A DNA stretch of 64,000 nucleotides from Natrinema sp. DC36 (GTDB taxonomy: Archaea > Halobacteriota > Halobacteria > Halobacteriales > Natrialbaceae), in contig NZ_CP084474.1 of NCBI RefSeq assembly GCF_020405225.1, positions 270,335-334,334 of the forward strand, read 5' to 3'. Every line of letters starts with the position of its first letter. The stretch's first letter is position 1. Both the position numbers and the translations under genes were made by a program. The notes under the pieces were generated by a model. That model searched no databases, had not been told where the DNA came from, and saw nothing but the letters and a program-made list of their open reading frames with translations. Below, one piece after another: positions 34,508 to 43,250 of the stretch.

Positions 34508-34775
34508 CCACCCATTTGACACGGGCCTCGGAGAGTGCATTGTCGAGGTCGTCAGACACGGATTCGAAGAACGCTCCCTCGAAGATCTCTGCGAGTTTCT
34601 GTGCATCGCGTTCGGTTGTCGTGAACAGTTCCTCGCTGTCACTGTCCGGATCGTCTCGCCAGAATACCTGCCGTGATCCGTCGTTGTGAATGACGATCGA
34701 GAACGTTCCTCCGGCGGGGAACGAGACTTGGTATCGCCGTCCGACGCCCGGTAGCTGTGTCTCGAAAACCTTCAT
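34296..34775 (-). CDS. KhtT-like RCK_C (TrkA_C) regulatory subunit of a K+/H+ antiporter
   Basis: The 159-aa protein has an N-terminal domain (KVFETQLPGVGRRYQVSFPA, VIHNDGSRQVFWRDDPDSDS, then TTTERDAQKLAEIFEGAFF) and a C-terminal RCK_C domain (about residues 85-159: IPDESSVVGQTIGEVGIRTQ, LPDTQLQADDILVVVGEDDA). This is the full layout of KhtT, the cytosolic regulator of KhtU-type K+/H+ antiporters. RCK_C domains of this kind bind c-di-AMP in several species, and a diadenylate cyclase lies at 56733. It is divergent from the Kv channel gene. The CPA2 antiporters at 50.8-54.2 kb are possible partners. Confidence 0.85.
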   Translation of the reverse strand: MKVFETQLPGVGRRYQVSFPAGGTFSIVIHNDGSRQVFWRDDPDSDSEELFTTTERDAQKLAEIFEGAFFESVSDDLDNALSEARVKWVAIPDESSVVGQTIGEVGIRTQTGISILAIERGDQTIANPLPDTQLQADDILVVVGEDDAHQALDTLLSQP

Positions 34776-34868
34776 AGTCGTAATGGACTGGGCAGGGTCA
34801 TTACTGTTCGGTCGCTCTTACAGCGAAGCTATTGTGTTCCGTCCCAGCATAACCTTATAACAGGGCTC

Positions 34869-34899
34869 TTATATCGTCGTTCGACTGAGTAAACATCAA
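34869..34899 (+). promoter_or_regulatory. TATA element of the Kv channel gene
   Basis: TTATAT at 34869-34874 lies about 26-31 bp before the ATG at 34900, matching a haloarchaeal promoter with a short or absent 5' leader. A second AT stretch (CTTATAAC, near 34853) may be an alternative. Confidence 0.45.
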
Positions 34900-35772
34900 A
34901 TGGCGATGGACTCGTCTCGGTCCCTCAAAGAACGCATCTACTTTCTTCTTGACGGATCACACAGAGAGAGTTGGATCTCCTTCGGGACGAACCTCTTCAT
35001 TATGGCACTCATCGTTCTCAACGTCGCGACGTATATCGCGGGAACGGTGCCATGGATCGGTACACAGTATGGACAGCTCTTCGCCACCTTCGACGTATTC
35101 TGTGTCAGTGTGTTCACCGTCGAGTACGTGCTCCGTGTCTGGTCGTGTACCGTCGACGAACGATATTCGAGTCCCGTTCGTGGTCGCATTCGGTTCATGC
35201 TCTCACCTTATGCGCTCATCGATTTGATCGCAATCTTTCCGTTCTACCTCCCGATACTGCTGGGAGCGCAGAGTGGTGCAGAACGGGTGCTCCGGATTTT
35301 CCGCTTGTTCCGTCTGCTGAAGATTGCGCGCTACTCGAGTTCGCTGACGCTGATCACGAACGTATTTCGCCGGAAAGCGGAAGAGTTGCTGATTACCGTC
35401 CTTGTGATGAGTATTTGGCTCATTTTTGTTTCTAGTCTCATGTACTACGCCGAACGGGGCGCCCAACCAGAGGTGTTCTCCAGTATTCCAGCCGCTCTCT
35501 GGTGGGGAATTGTTACCTTGACAACTGTTGGGTACGGGGATGTTGTACCAATCACACCGCTTGGGCGGGCGCTCGGGGCGATGATCGCGTTGCTGGGTAT
35601 CGCGTTGTTCGCGTTGCCGGCCGGTATCATTGCCTCCGGCTTCGCGGAGGAACTGGACCGTCGACGTCAGGGACCGCAATACTGTCCCCATTGCGGCGGG
35701 GAGGTAGATGAACTTACTAACAGATCGCCCGAGAACCATACTGATACTGAAACCGAAACTGGAACAGAGTGA
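34900..35772 (+). CDS. voltage-gated K+ channel (Kv/KvAP-like)
   Basis: The 290-aa protein has six membrane helices (about residues 27-245). The voltage sensor S4 is RVLRIFRLFRLLKIAR (about 129-144), with Arg at every third position. The pore has the selectivity filter TTVGYGD (about 208-214) after SIPAALWWGIVT. S6 is ALGAMIALLGIALFALPAGI. It ends in a short cytoplasmic tail with CPHCGG and acidic residues. All key residues are present, so the channel looks functional and K+-selective. A 1.2-kb segment starting inside this gene is repeated at 40642-41869, where the channel is broken. Confidence 0.93.
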   Translation: MAMDSSRSLKERIYFLLDGSHRESWISFGTNLFIMALIVLNVATYIAGTVPWIGTQYGQLFATFDVFCVSVFTVEYVLRVWSCTVDERYSSPVRGRIRFMLSPYALIDLIAIFPFYLPILLGAQSGAERVLRIFRLFRLLKIARYSSSLTLITNVFRRKAEELLITVLVMSIWLIFVSSLMYYAERGAQPEVFSSIPAALWWGIVTLTTVGYGDVVPITPLGRALGAMIALLGIALFALPAGIIASGFAEELDRRRQGPQYCPHCGGEVDELTNRSPENHTDTETETGTE

Positions 35773-35823
35773 TGGCCGTTGCAAAGGAGTAGAGTATTCA
35801 AACACCCAATTCAGAACTCATAC

Positions 35824-36024
35824 ATGACTAACCTGCCGGAGAAAGATACGATGAAAGATCTTATCAGGTATAACATCAATCCACTTGTGATTCTAATCTT
35901 GCTCATCACAGTGGTCTTTTGGGGTACTAGTTCCCACTGGTACGCAACATTTTCATTCCTTCTTTTACTTCTCGTATTTACTATTCAGAATGTATGGTAT
36001 GCTTATAAGAAACTATTCGAGTGA
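35824..36024 (+). CDS. 66-aa two-helix membrane protein
   Basis: Starting MTNLPEKDTMKDLIRYNINP (ATG 35824), the protein has two membrane helices (LVILILLITVVFWGTSSHWY and FSFLLLLLVFTIQNVWYAYK). It follows the Kv gene by 51 bp and the pair is kept together in the duplicated copy, suggesting an operon and perhaps an accessory subunit. The second copy (41291-41490) is decayed. Confidence 0.55.
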   Translation: MTNLPEKDTMKDLIRYNINPLVILILLITVVFWGTSSHWYATFSFLLLLLVFTIQNVWYAYKKLFE

Positions 36025-36027
36025 TAT

Positions 36028-36386
36028 TTATTTCGGATCTGTTGCAACCGCGCCTCTCACATCCTTATCCATCAAATGTCCGATGATCTGATTTGCTTTC
36101 GTAACGAGAAGATAGCGCAACCCATGTTCATTCATTAATGTCGCTGCAGTTTCAACATCCTCAGATTTATCAATTGTCACGGCAGGGGAGAGTTGCCACT
36201 CAGTAAGGGTGGTTTCAGCCATGTCTTTTTTCTCGGCAATTAGGGTAACCACTTCAGCGTCGGTAAAGACTCTAACTGGATCACCACGATCAGTAACGGC
36301 TACGAGGTCTACTTCTGGGTCTTCGAGTTTTTCGATAGCTGTGGCAGCCTTTCGCTCTTTTCGAGTTCCTCAGCTCGCTTTCGCAT
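36028..36386 (-). pseudogene. CBS-domain protein, frameshifted copy
   Basis: This is the first copy of the CBS protein at 41507-41893. The frame is intact from [20 protein letters not shown] through [20 protein letters not shown] to VRGAVATDPK. Near 36360 one A is missing from an A run (GAAAAGAGCG versus GAAAAAGAGCG in the other copy), which separates it from the N-terminal [10 protein letters not shown]. The gene is then cut off where the catalase fragment begins. An internal ATG (36252) could still give a 74-aa single-CBS product. Confidence 0.7.
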
Positions 36387-36388
36387 CA

Positions 36389-36661
36389 CGGTTCTCGACG
36401 GTCGTCGGGTCACGTGGCTCTCCCGACACGGTGCGGGACGTCCGCGGCTTCGCCACGAAGTTCTACACCGAGGAGGGCAACTGGGACCTTGTCGCGAACA
36501 ACATACCGCCGTTCTTCATCCAGGACGTCATGGAGTTCCCCGACCTCGTCCACGCTATCAAGCCCGAGCCCGACGACGGGATGTCCCAGGCCTCCGCCGC
36601 CCACGACACCTTCTGGGACTTCGCGTCGCTCAAGCCCGAGACCACGCACATGCTCATGTGA
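36389..36661 (+). pseudogene. catalase fragment (monofunctional heme catalase)
   Basis: About 90 codons read [20 protein letters not shown], then [40 protein letters not shown] and [20 protein letters not shown]. This is the distal-heme-side core of KatA/KatE-type catalases (RFSTV...[31 protein letters not shown]). The N-terminal catalytic His region, the C-terminal heme-ligand Tyr region and the rest are absent. It is much more GC-rich than the flanks and abuts the broken CBS copy. Confidence 0.75.
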
Positions 36662-36997
36662 TTGGTTTCCCGATACGGAGCTATCCAGGGATTTGATCTC
36701 CGCGATGCTGAGTACAGTTGCGAATGATAGAATTAGTGGCCGCCTTCTCCATCTCCTGCTGATCACGCCAAAGAATTGTCAAAGATAGCTGTTTCGTCGC
36801 CAATAGGTCCCAAGATGGTCTGGCCGTATTACACAACTTTCTTTTTGCGATAGAAAGAATTAGTCAGTGTGTCTTCTCATCACAGGACGCATCGAAGTAA
36901 CGACGTTCGAGATGGGCCATTTCGAGTCCTTCGTATGAAAGGTCCTGTGGGTATGGACGACTGGAGAATAATCGAGTCAACGAGGAAGTGAAACGCC
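36662..36997. other. 336-bp spacer after the catalase fragment
   Basis: No intact gene. A minus-strand stretch near 36670-36730 ([17 protein letters not shown]) may be a scrap of another gene. The region before 36998 should hold the promoter of the APC-UspA gene (AT-rich TTTCTTTTTGCG near 36837). Confidence 0.35.
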
Positions 36998-39334
36998 GTG
37001 AGTGCTGACGAGGAACTCGCCAAGGACCTTGGGCCGCTCGCCGCGCTGACCATCGGCGTCGGGACGATGATCGGCGCCGGCATCTTCGTCTTGCCGGGGC
37101 CGGCAGCAGCGGCGGCGGGCCCTGCGGTAGCGCTGTCGTTCGTCATCGGCGGTGTCATCTCCATCTTTACCGCGATGTCGGCGAGCGAACTCGGCACCGC
37201 GATGCCGAAGGCCGGCGGCTCCTACTACTACGTCAACCACGCGCTCGGGCCGCTGTTCGGGTCTATCGCCGGCTGGGGCAATTGGATGGGACTGGCCTTT
37301 GCCTCCGCGTTCTACATGCTAGGGTTCGGAGAGTACCTCTCCACGTTCCTCACCGTCCCGACACTGTCGCTCGGCGTGGTCACGCTCTCCGAGTTCCAGA
37401 TAACCGCGCTCATCGGGGCCACTCTCTTCGTCGGCGTCAACTACGTCGGGGCGAAGGAAACCGGCAGTATCCAGAACGTCATTGTGATCCTGCTCGTCGC
37501 CATCCTGACGCTGTTCTCGATACTGGGATTCCTGCAGGGCGACTTCGCCACGCTCCGGCCGTTCTTCCCGCCGGAGACGGGGGGCGCGAGTGCGGTTCTC
37601 CCCGCGACGGGACTCATCTTCGTCTCCTACCTCGGGTTCGCGAAGATCACGACCGTCGCCGAGGAGTTGAAGAACCCCGGCCGGAACCTCCCGCTGGCCG
37701 TCATCGGGAGCGTCGTCATCGTCACCGTAATGTACGCCATCATGATGATCGTCCTGATGGGCGTCATCAACTGGCGTGAACTGGGCAACAGCCCCACGCC
37801 CGTCCTGGACGTCGCGGACATCGCGTTCGGGGCGTTCGGCCTCGGCGCGTTCGGGGTCGCACTGCTGACCCTCGCTGGACTCCTCGCGACGGCGTCGTCC
37901 GCGAACGCCTCGATACTCGCGTCCTCGCGCATCAACTTCGCGATGGGCCGGGACAAGCTCGTTAGCGAGAAGCTCAACGAGGTCCACCCGCAGTTCGCCA
38001 CGCCGTATCGCTCGATCGCAGTCACCGGTGGCCTCATCCTCCTGTTCATCGTCGTTGGGGACGTCGCGACGCTGGCGAAGGCGGGGAGCGTCCTCCACCT
38101 CATCGTCTACGGCCTGCTGAACCTCTCGCTCATCGTGATGCGGGAGGCCGACCTACCGCACTACGACCCCGACTTTGAGGTGCCGCTGTACCCCATCGTC
38201 CCAATCCTCGGGGCAATAACCTCGTTCGGACTCATCGCGTTCATGGAACGAAGCGAGATCCTCCTCTCGATCGGCTTCGTCGGTGTCGGCGTCCTCTGGT
38301 ACGCCGTGTACGCTCGCTCGAAGGTGACGGAGTCCGGTGTGCTAATGGGGCTGGTCCTCAACCGCTCCGAGGAACTCCCGGACTTCGCCGTCTCGGCGAC
38401 CACCTCGGTCCAGCCGGACAAGGCCGACTACCGCGTGATGGTGCCGCTGGCCAACCCCGCCCACGAGAAGAACCTCATCACGCTCGCCTCGGCCATCGCC
38501 GACCAGCACGACGGGACGGTCGTCGCCGTCAACATCGTCCAGGTCCCGGACCAGACGTCCCTGGAGACCGCCCGCGGACAGGAACACGAGGACGCCAACC
38601 GGATCCTCCAGCAAGCCCACGACGACACCGAGACCTTCGGCGTGGACGTCGAGACCCACGTCGTGCTGTCCCACCGGCAGTTCGAGGAGATCTTCGACTC
38701 GGCGGACCGCTACGGCGTCGATGTCACCGTCATGGGCTGGGGCCCGGATACCCACTGGGCACCCGGCCGCGCGGAGTCCGCCATCGACGAGCTCGCCCAC
38801 TCGCTGCCCTGCGACTTCCTGGTCTTCCGCGACCGCGGGTTCGACCCCTCGCGGATCCTGCTGCCGACCGCCGGGGGCCCGGACTCCGACCTGGCGGCCG
38901 CCGTCGCCCGCACCCTCCGGGCGCAGTATGACTCGGCCGTGACGCTGCTGCACGTCTCCGAGGACAGGGCCAGCGGCGAGGTGTTCCTGGAGTCGTGGGC
39001 CACGGAGCACGGCCTCCCGGACGCCGACCTCCAGGTCGAGACCGGCGACATCCAGACGCGCATCGCCGAGGCCGCAGAGGACGCGACGCTGCTGGTCATC
39101 GGCGCGACCCGTCAAGGGCTCATCTCCCGGCTCGTCGGCGGGTCGCTCGTCCTGAACGTCTTGGAGGACGTCGAGTGCTCGGTGCTCCTCGCGGAGAAAC
39201 GGCATGAGCGCAGCCTCCGGGAGCGCCTCCTCGGCTCGGGGCCACCCGAACGGTCGAGCGATGAGGAGGGCGTCACCCCCGACTCGATGGCAAGTGAAAG
39301 CGGCGGGTCTGCCGAGACGAGGACCAAGGAGTGA
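36998..39334 (+). CDS. APC-family amino-acid permease fused to two UspA domains
   Basis: The 778-aa protein uses a GTG start. Residues about 1-440 form 12 membrane helices of the APC superfamily, with the helix-1 signature [20 protein letters not shown] and GYLGFAKITTVAEELKNPGR-like loop (SYLGFAKITTVAEELKNP). Residues about 465-735 form two UspA nucleotide-binding-like domains (YRVMVPLANPAHEKNLITLA, then RILLPTAGGPDSDLAAAVAR...LLVIGATRQGLISRLVGGSL). Such haloarchaeal fusions import amino acids or related osmolytes, with the UspA part likely sensing ATP or c-di-AMP. The gene is visibly more GC-rich than its neighbours. A related but broken permease lies at 48053. Confidence 0.9.
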   Translation: MSADEELAKDLGPLAALTIGVGTMIGAGIFVLPGPAAAAAGPAVALSFVIGGVISIFTAMSASELGTAMPKAGGSYYYVNHALGPLFGSIAGWGNWMGLAFASAFYMLGFGEYLSTFLTVPTLSLGVVTLSEFQITALIGATLFVGVNYVGAKETGSIQNVIVILLVAILTLFSILGFLQGDFATLRPFFPPETGGASAVLPATGLIFVSYLGFAKITTVAEELKNPGRNLPLAVIGSVVIVTVMYAIMMIVLMGVINWRELGNSPTPVLDVADIAFGAFGLGAFGVALLTLAGLLATASSANASILASSRINFAMGRDKLVSEKLNEVHPQFATPYRSIAVTGGLILLFIVVGDVATLAKAGSVLHLIVYGLLNLSLIVMREADLPHYDPDFEVPLYPIVPILGAITSFGLIAFMERSEILLSIGFVGVGVLWYAVYARSKVTESGVLMGLVLNRSEELPDFAVSATTSVQPDKADYRVMVPLANPAHEKNLITLASAIADQHDGTVVAVNIVQVPDQTSLETARGQEHEDANRILQQAHDDTETFGVDVETHVVLSHRQFEEIFDSADRYGVDVTVMGWGPDTHWAPGRAESAIDELAHSLPCDFLVFRDRGFDPSRILLPTAGGPDSDLAAAVARTLRAQYDSAVTLLHVSEDRASGEVFLESWATEHGLPDADLQVETGDIQTRIAEAAEDATLLVIGATRQGLISRLVGGSLVLNVLEDVECSVLLAEKRHERSLRERLLGSGPPERSSDEEGVTPDSMASESGGSAETRTKE

Positions 39335-39758
39335 CCACCAGCCATTTCCCCGCCGCCCGTCGGCGAGCGCACGCGACATCTATGGCGTCACGCTCGGGGC
39401 GTCTCGACGATCCGTCGTCGACGCTCGCCGCCGGGAGGGCCTGCGGCAAGCGGCCAACCAATGGATGTCGGTATTGAACCGTTGGCCACCGTGGGCCATC
39501 GATTGAGCGAGTTATGGGACAACACGGAACTGCCCATACGGGGACTGAACACGCCGTACCCCTCTTTGTTGAGTTTCGTCGTCGGTCTCGCCTCGGCCAT
39601 GTTCCTTTACACGTTAGTCTATTTACACCGTCGATGAAGCGCACTGAGCTATGGAATGCGAGCGCCCCAATCGTGGAGATGAATCGAACTTCGCTGTCTG
39701 TTCATCCCTGTGTTTCATCTCTCACGTGAGTTATGGGCTCAAACAGCGTACTCTGGGT
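39335..39758. other. 424-bp spacer, no clear gene
   Basis: GC-rich to about 39450, then AT-richer. A frame from 39651 (MECERPNRGDESNFAVC) joins the zinc-ribbon gene below but is probably only a partial duplicate of its N-terminus or chance. Nothing else was seen. Confidence 0.35.
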
Positions 39759-39923
39759 ATGGAATGCAAACGATGTGGAGAAGACGGAGCAGAGCGGCGG
39801 GAGGTTCAATTCCAGAATGGCTCCGCACTGACGGTGTACCTCTGTCAGGAATACACAGAAGCCGAACGCCGACGTGACAGTGTCTGCAGTGTCGACACCT
39901 CTCCAGGACAGGGAAAAGGGTAG
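39759..39923 (+). CDS. 54-aa zinc-ribbon-type microprotein
   Basis: The protein reads MECKRCGEDGAERREVQFQN, then ALTVYLCQEYTEAERRRDSV. The N-terminal C-x2-C is intact. The second pair, present as LCQSC in the related protein at 56491, is LCQEY here, so one zinc ligand is lost. The match in length, spacing and the VQFQ...YLCQ core makes the two paralogs. Function unknown. Confidence 0.55.
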   Translation: MECKRCGEDGAERREVQFQNGSALTVYLCQEYTEAERRRDSVCSVDTSPGQGKG

Positions 39924-39951
39924 GGAGAGGGGCAGCGTCCTCACTCTTCGA

Positions 39952-40344
39952 TCAAAATAGTAATCGAACAACGTTCGGGAGCGTGATTTTGAGTAGTGCA
40001 CCGCCGAATCCGAGGCCGATGAATCCCCAGAGGACAACGAACTGGGAACGCTCGTCTTCAACCTCGACTAGGAAATGATACAGGAGCAGTGAGCCGGTGC
40101 TTTGGACGATCAACAGCCCACTTGCTGTGGCCCCGGTCAAGAACACCGGATCGGCCCCAAGTGACAGAACCGGGTAGGGCGGATTCAACCAACCGAAATA
40201 CTTGACGACGACGGCGCCCGCTACGTAGACGAGAAACAAACTTCCGACAAGGAACGTGCCGATTGATCCGACCCGAACAGAGTGTGCCAGATACGTCTCA
40301 ATTAATGTAGCTATCCTGACAATCTTGTTGCGATTCTGGTTCAT
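39952..40344 (-). CDS. 130-aa four-helix membrane protein
   Basis: Four membrane helices are seen (GTFLVGSLFLVYVAGAVVVK, DPVFLTGATASGLLIVQSTG-type helix, SLLLYHFLVEV and FVVLWGFIGLGFGGALLKIT). No known family was recognised. It begins with a short basic N-terminus (MNQNRNKIVRIATLIETYLA) and is transcribed towards the zinc-ribbon gene. It may be part of the ion-transport set. Confidence 0.65.
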   Translation of the reverse strand: MNQNRNKIVRIATLIETYLAHSVRVGSIGTFLVGSLFLVYVAGAVVVKYFGWLNPPYPVLSLGADPVFLTGATASGLLIVQSTGSLLLYHFLVEVEDERSQFVVLWGFIGLGFGGALLKITLPNVVRLLF

Positions 40345-40439
40345 CGGGTCTAAAACGGGTGGTCTAGTGTGCTAGTATCGGTTAGGGAGGATATCAAACC
40401 ATCGCTGGAACCCTTATGGACAACTTCAGAAATATCATC

Positions 40440-40640
40440 TTCCGATGACCTATTTAGGGATGGCAGCCCGGAAAACACGCCAGTGAAGCCAGCCGTGCGC
40501 TGAACCTGGACGGGGATTATGTCTGAGAGCGGTCCGACGCCGGACTGGGCCCCGATGTTCGCAATACTCGTTATGACTGAGAACAACGCCACGGCGGCCG
40601 TCAGCGTGATCGTGCCCCGAGGACCGGTTGACTGTCCATC
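40440..40640 (-). pseudogene. possible TrkH-family K+ transporter fragment
   Basis: The minus strand reads TITLTAAVALFSVITSIANI and GAQSGVGPLSDIIPVQVQRT. The FSxITSIANIG...VGP pattern resembles a pore-helix/selectivity turn of TrkH/KtrB proteins, followed by loss of similarity. It stops where the duplicated Kv segment begins (40642). Only one half-repeat remains, so it is non-functional. The family call is tentative. Confidence 0.35.
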
Positions 40641-40641
40641 G

Positions 40642-41250
40642 TACTCGAGCCCGATTCGTGGTCGTATTCGGTTTATGCTCTCCCCCTACGCGCTCATCGA
40701 TTTGATCGCAATCTTTCCGTTCTACCTCCCGATACTGCTGGGAGCGCAGAGTGGCGCAGAACGGGTGCTCCGGATTTTCCGCCTGTTCCGCTTGCTGAAG
40801 ATCGTGCGGTACTCGAGCTCGCTGACGGTGATTACGAACGTGTTTCGCCGGAAAGCCGAAGAGTTGCTGATTACCGTTCTCGTGATGAGTATTTGGCTCG
40901 TCTTTGTTTCTATTCTCATGTACTACGTCGAACGGGGCGCCCAACCAGGGGTGTTCACCAGTATTCCGGCTGCTCTCTGGTAGGGAATTATAACTTTTAC
41001 GACAGTTGGGCGCGGGGACGTTGTACCAATCACGCCGCTTGGGCGGGCACTCGGAGCGACGATCGCATTATTGGGTATCGCGCTATTCGCGCTGCCGGCC
41101 GATATCATTGCCTCCGGCTTCGCGGAGGAACTGAACCGTCGACGTCAGGGACCGAAGTACTGCCCCTATTGCGGCGAGGAAGTAGATGAACCCGCTCACA
41201 AACCGGCCGAAAGTCACTCTGACACCGAAATTGAAAACAGAACAGAGTGA
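40642..41250 (+). pseudogene. broken second copy of the Kv K+ channel
   Basis: This copy repeats the gene at 34900-35772 from the S2-S3 loop onward. S4 (RVLRIFRLFRLLKIVR) is kept. An in-frame TAG replaces the second Trp codon before the filter (AALW-stop, 40981-40983), and the filter reads TTVGRGD instead of TTVGYGD. The first helices are missing, because different DNA adjoins at 40641. After the stop the frame remains open through S6 to the CPYCGEE tail and TGA at 41248. It cannot form a K+ channel. Confidence 0.88.
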
Positions 41251-41290
41251 TCGCCGTTACAAAGGAGTAGAGTATTCAAGCACCCAACTC

Positions 41291-41490
41291 AGAGCTCATC
41301 CCTGACTACCCTGCCGGAGAGAGATACGCTAAAAAGTCTTATCAGGTATAACCTCAATCCACTTGTAATTGTAATCACACTCATCACGGTGTTCTTCTGG
41401 GGGGACAGGTTCCCAATAGTATGGAACACTCTCATTCTTGCTTTTGCTTCTCGTGTTTATTGTTCAGAATATGTGATATGCGTATAATGA
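41291..41490 (+). pseudogene. decayed copy of the 66-aa two-helix protein
   Basis: The DNA is clearly related to 35824-36024 (same YNLNPLVIVITLITVFFWG order), but the start codon region, frame and C-terminus are disrupted by point changes and indels. It belongs to the same duplicated block as the Kv and CBS copies. Confidence 0.6.
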
Positions 41491-41506
41491 ATTATCTAAG
41501 TGAGGT

Positions 41507-41893
41507 TTATTTTGGGTCTTTTGTAACTGCTCCTCTCACATCCTTATCCATCAAGTATCCAACAATCTGGCTTGCTTTCGTAACGAGAAGATAGCGCAGC
41601 CCATGTTTATTCATCAATATCGCTGCGGTTTCAACCTCTTCCGATTCGTCAATCGTCACTACAGGTGAGAGTTGACACTCAGCGAGAGTGGTCTCAGCCA
41701 CGTCTCTTTTCTCGGCAATTAGAGTAACCACTTCAGCGTCGGTAAAGACTCCAACTGGGTCACCACGATCAGTAACGACTACGAGGTCTACTTCTGGGTC
41801 TTCGAGTTTTTCGATAGCTCTGGCAGCCTTTCGCTCTTTTTCGAGTTCCTCAGATCGCTTTCGCATCACCTCACCAATGTAGAACGGAATCAT
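41507..41893 (-). CDS. CBS-domain protein
   Basis: The 128-aa protein begins MIPFYIGEVMRKRSEELEKE. It has one and a half CBS motifs: [34 protein letters not shown], then CQLSPVVTIDESEEVETAAI...[23 protein letters not shown] pairs bind adenine nucleotides and regulate channels and transporters. The gene sits next to RCK_C proteins in the K+ island. The equivalent gene at 36028-36386 is frameshifted, so this is the intact copy. Confidence 0.75.
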   Translation of the reverse strand: MIPFYIGEVMRKRSEELEKERKAARAIEKLEDPEVDLVVVTDRGDPVGVFTDAEVVTLIAEKRDVAETTLAECQLSPVVTIDESEEVETAAILMNKHGLRYLLVTKASQIVGYLMDKDVRGAVTKDPK

Positions 41894-42035
41894 ACGCAGT
41901 TCTCAGTAAACGACCCGTATATAGGATGTGATGACGTATGACAGTCAAAAGGAAACGTCCCTGCCCTACTTCATTTGGAGGTCTTTAGATCCGCTCGCTC
42001 GCAGAGGGAGCGAACTTCCGCCTTGAAACGGTGAA

Positions 42036-43250
42036 TCAAGACGGCTTGTTATCGACGGTTGAAGTCTCCAGTTGATCGGTGTCTTTGAGGACGTCTTCGA
42101 CGGGAGTGATACGTGCGCCTATCTCGGACTCTAACTTCCGGAGCGCTTCCGGACGGCCGATTGAAAAGAGGAGATCTCCCGGCTGAATGGTGTGCTCTCG
42201 TTGGGGAATGGTTTCGAGCTCTCCGTCGTTGCTCCGAACAGCGATGACTGTCACGTCTAATGCTCCGATGGAGCACCCGATAAGCGGGCTATCGGCTGTG
42301 ATTTCGACGGTACTCATCGTCTCGTCTTCACGTCTGAGCATCGCAGCGAACTCTCGCTCAGGATTCGAATCAGCGGACAGCGTCATCAGCCGATATTCCT
42401 CTGTCGGATCGATTTCAGTAGCTGACGTCGCGTCCATCGCAAGCGTCGCAAACGTCCCAACACTCCCCCGAAGTTCTGCCGCCCCGAGACGTGTTTCGAC
42501 ATCATCGTCGTTTGTCTGCCACACCTGCACTGTGTCTCCCGCAGTCGCACTATACGGGGGATCTGCACGAACTGCTACAGCCGCAGATTTCTGCGGGAGC
42601 GTCTGTCCGAGCCCCGCCGCACGTTGACCGATAGCGAGGTACTGGACGACCCCATCTGCGTCAAGGTCGGCATCGACGTAGCCGATATCGTGTTCTTCCT
42701 TCAACCGGGCTGTAATCTGAGACTCCAGTTCTTCGATTGTTAACCCGCGGGGGAAATCCATTGTCTTTCCGGAAACGATCTTCTTCGTTTCCGCATCGAC
42801 GGCGTCGTAGCCGTCAATATCCTCGACAGTTTCCGGCAAAGTAACTGTGATGAATCGACCAGTAGCTCGAACCAACGGGCTGAAATCCGGCGCGGTGTTC
42901 CGCCATCGAACTCGCTCTGATGCCCCCGCTCTATCGCCCACGTATCGGCCTGCATACGACACGAGCCCAGCTACGACGAATGCTGACACATTGAGAATCG
43001 CTTCCTCTGCAGTGACGGGATCACCCGTGTTACTGATGAATTGGATGAGCGCTGAACGAGAGTTGAGGTAGATTGCAACGACACCCAGCCCGACGATGAG
43101 TGTCGCTCCTTCCGGGAATTGTTGGCGAACCCGAACCCGGAACACGAACGTGACGACTGTCGTTACTGTAAACGCCAATAACGAGAGACCAAGTATCCTG
43201 ACCAATCCTTCGACAAACGGATTCGTGAGAACTGTCGAAACCAAACTCAT
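42036..43250 (-). CDS. membrane protein with C-terminal TrkA_C (RCK_C) domain
   Basis: The 404-aa protein has three N-terminal membrane helices (about residues 15-110: ILGLSLLAFTVTTVVTFVFR, GATLIVGLGVVAIYLNS, ILNVSAFVVAGLVSYAG). Soluble beta-rich domains follow (FPRGLTIEELESQITARLKE, YLAIGQRAAGLGQTLPQKSA) and an RCK_C module near 325-385 (IGALDVTVIAVRSNDGELET, EHTIQPGDLLFSIGRPEAL). Its start overlaps the next gene by 4 bp, and both have the same overall plan. They are likely partners in a regulated ion-transport or sensing complex. RCK_C can bind c-di-AMP or cations. Confidence 0.75.
   Translation of the reverse strand: MSLVSTVLTNPFVEGLVRILGLSLLAFTVTTVVTFVFRVRVRQQFPEGATLIVGLGVVAIYLNSRSALIQFISNTGDPVTAEEAILNVSAFVVAGLVSYAGRYVGDRAGASERVRWRNTAPDFSPLVRATGRFITVTLPETVEDIDGYDAVDAETKKIVSGKTMDFPRGLTIEELESQITARLKEEHDIGYVDADLDADGVVQYLAIGQRAAGLGQTLPQKSAAVAVRADPPYSATAGDTVQVWQTNDDDVETRLGAAELRGSVGTFATLAMDATSATEIDPTEEYRLMTLSADSNPEREFAAMLRREDETMSTVEITADSPLIGCSIGALDVTVIAVRSNDGELETIPQREHTIQPGDLLFSIGRPEALRKLESEIGARITPVEDVLKDTDQLETSTVDNKPS

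Noticed and set aside
37319..38103. Long minus-strand open frames under the APC-UspA gene
   Set aside because: They are antisense shadows of the GC-rich permease gene (Asp/Arg/Glu repeats mirror codon usage).
38342..39379. 345-aa minus-strand frame under the UspA domains
   Set aside because: Antisense to a gene with clear Usp motifs; composition is a mirror of plus-strand codons.
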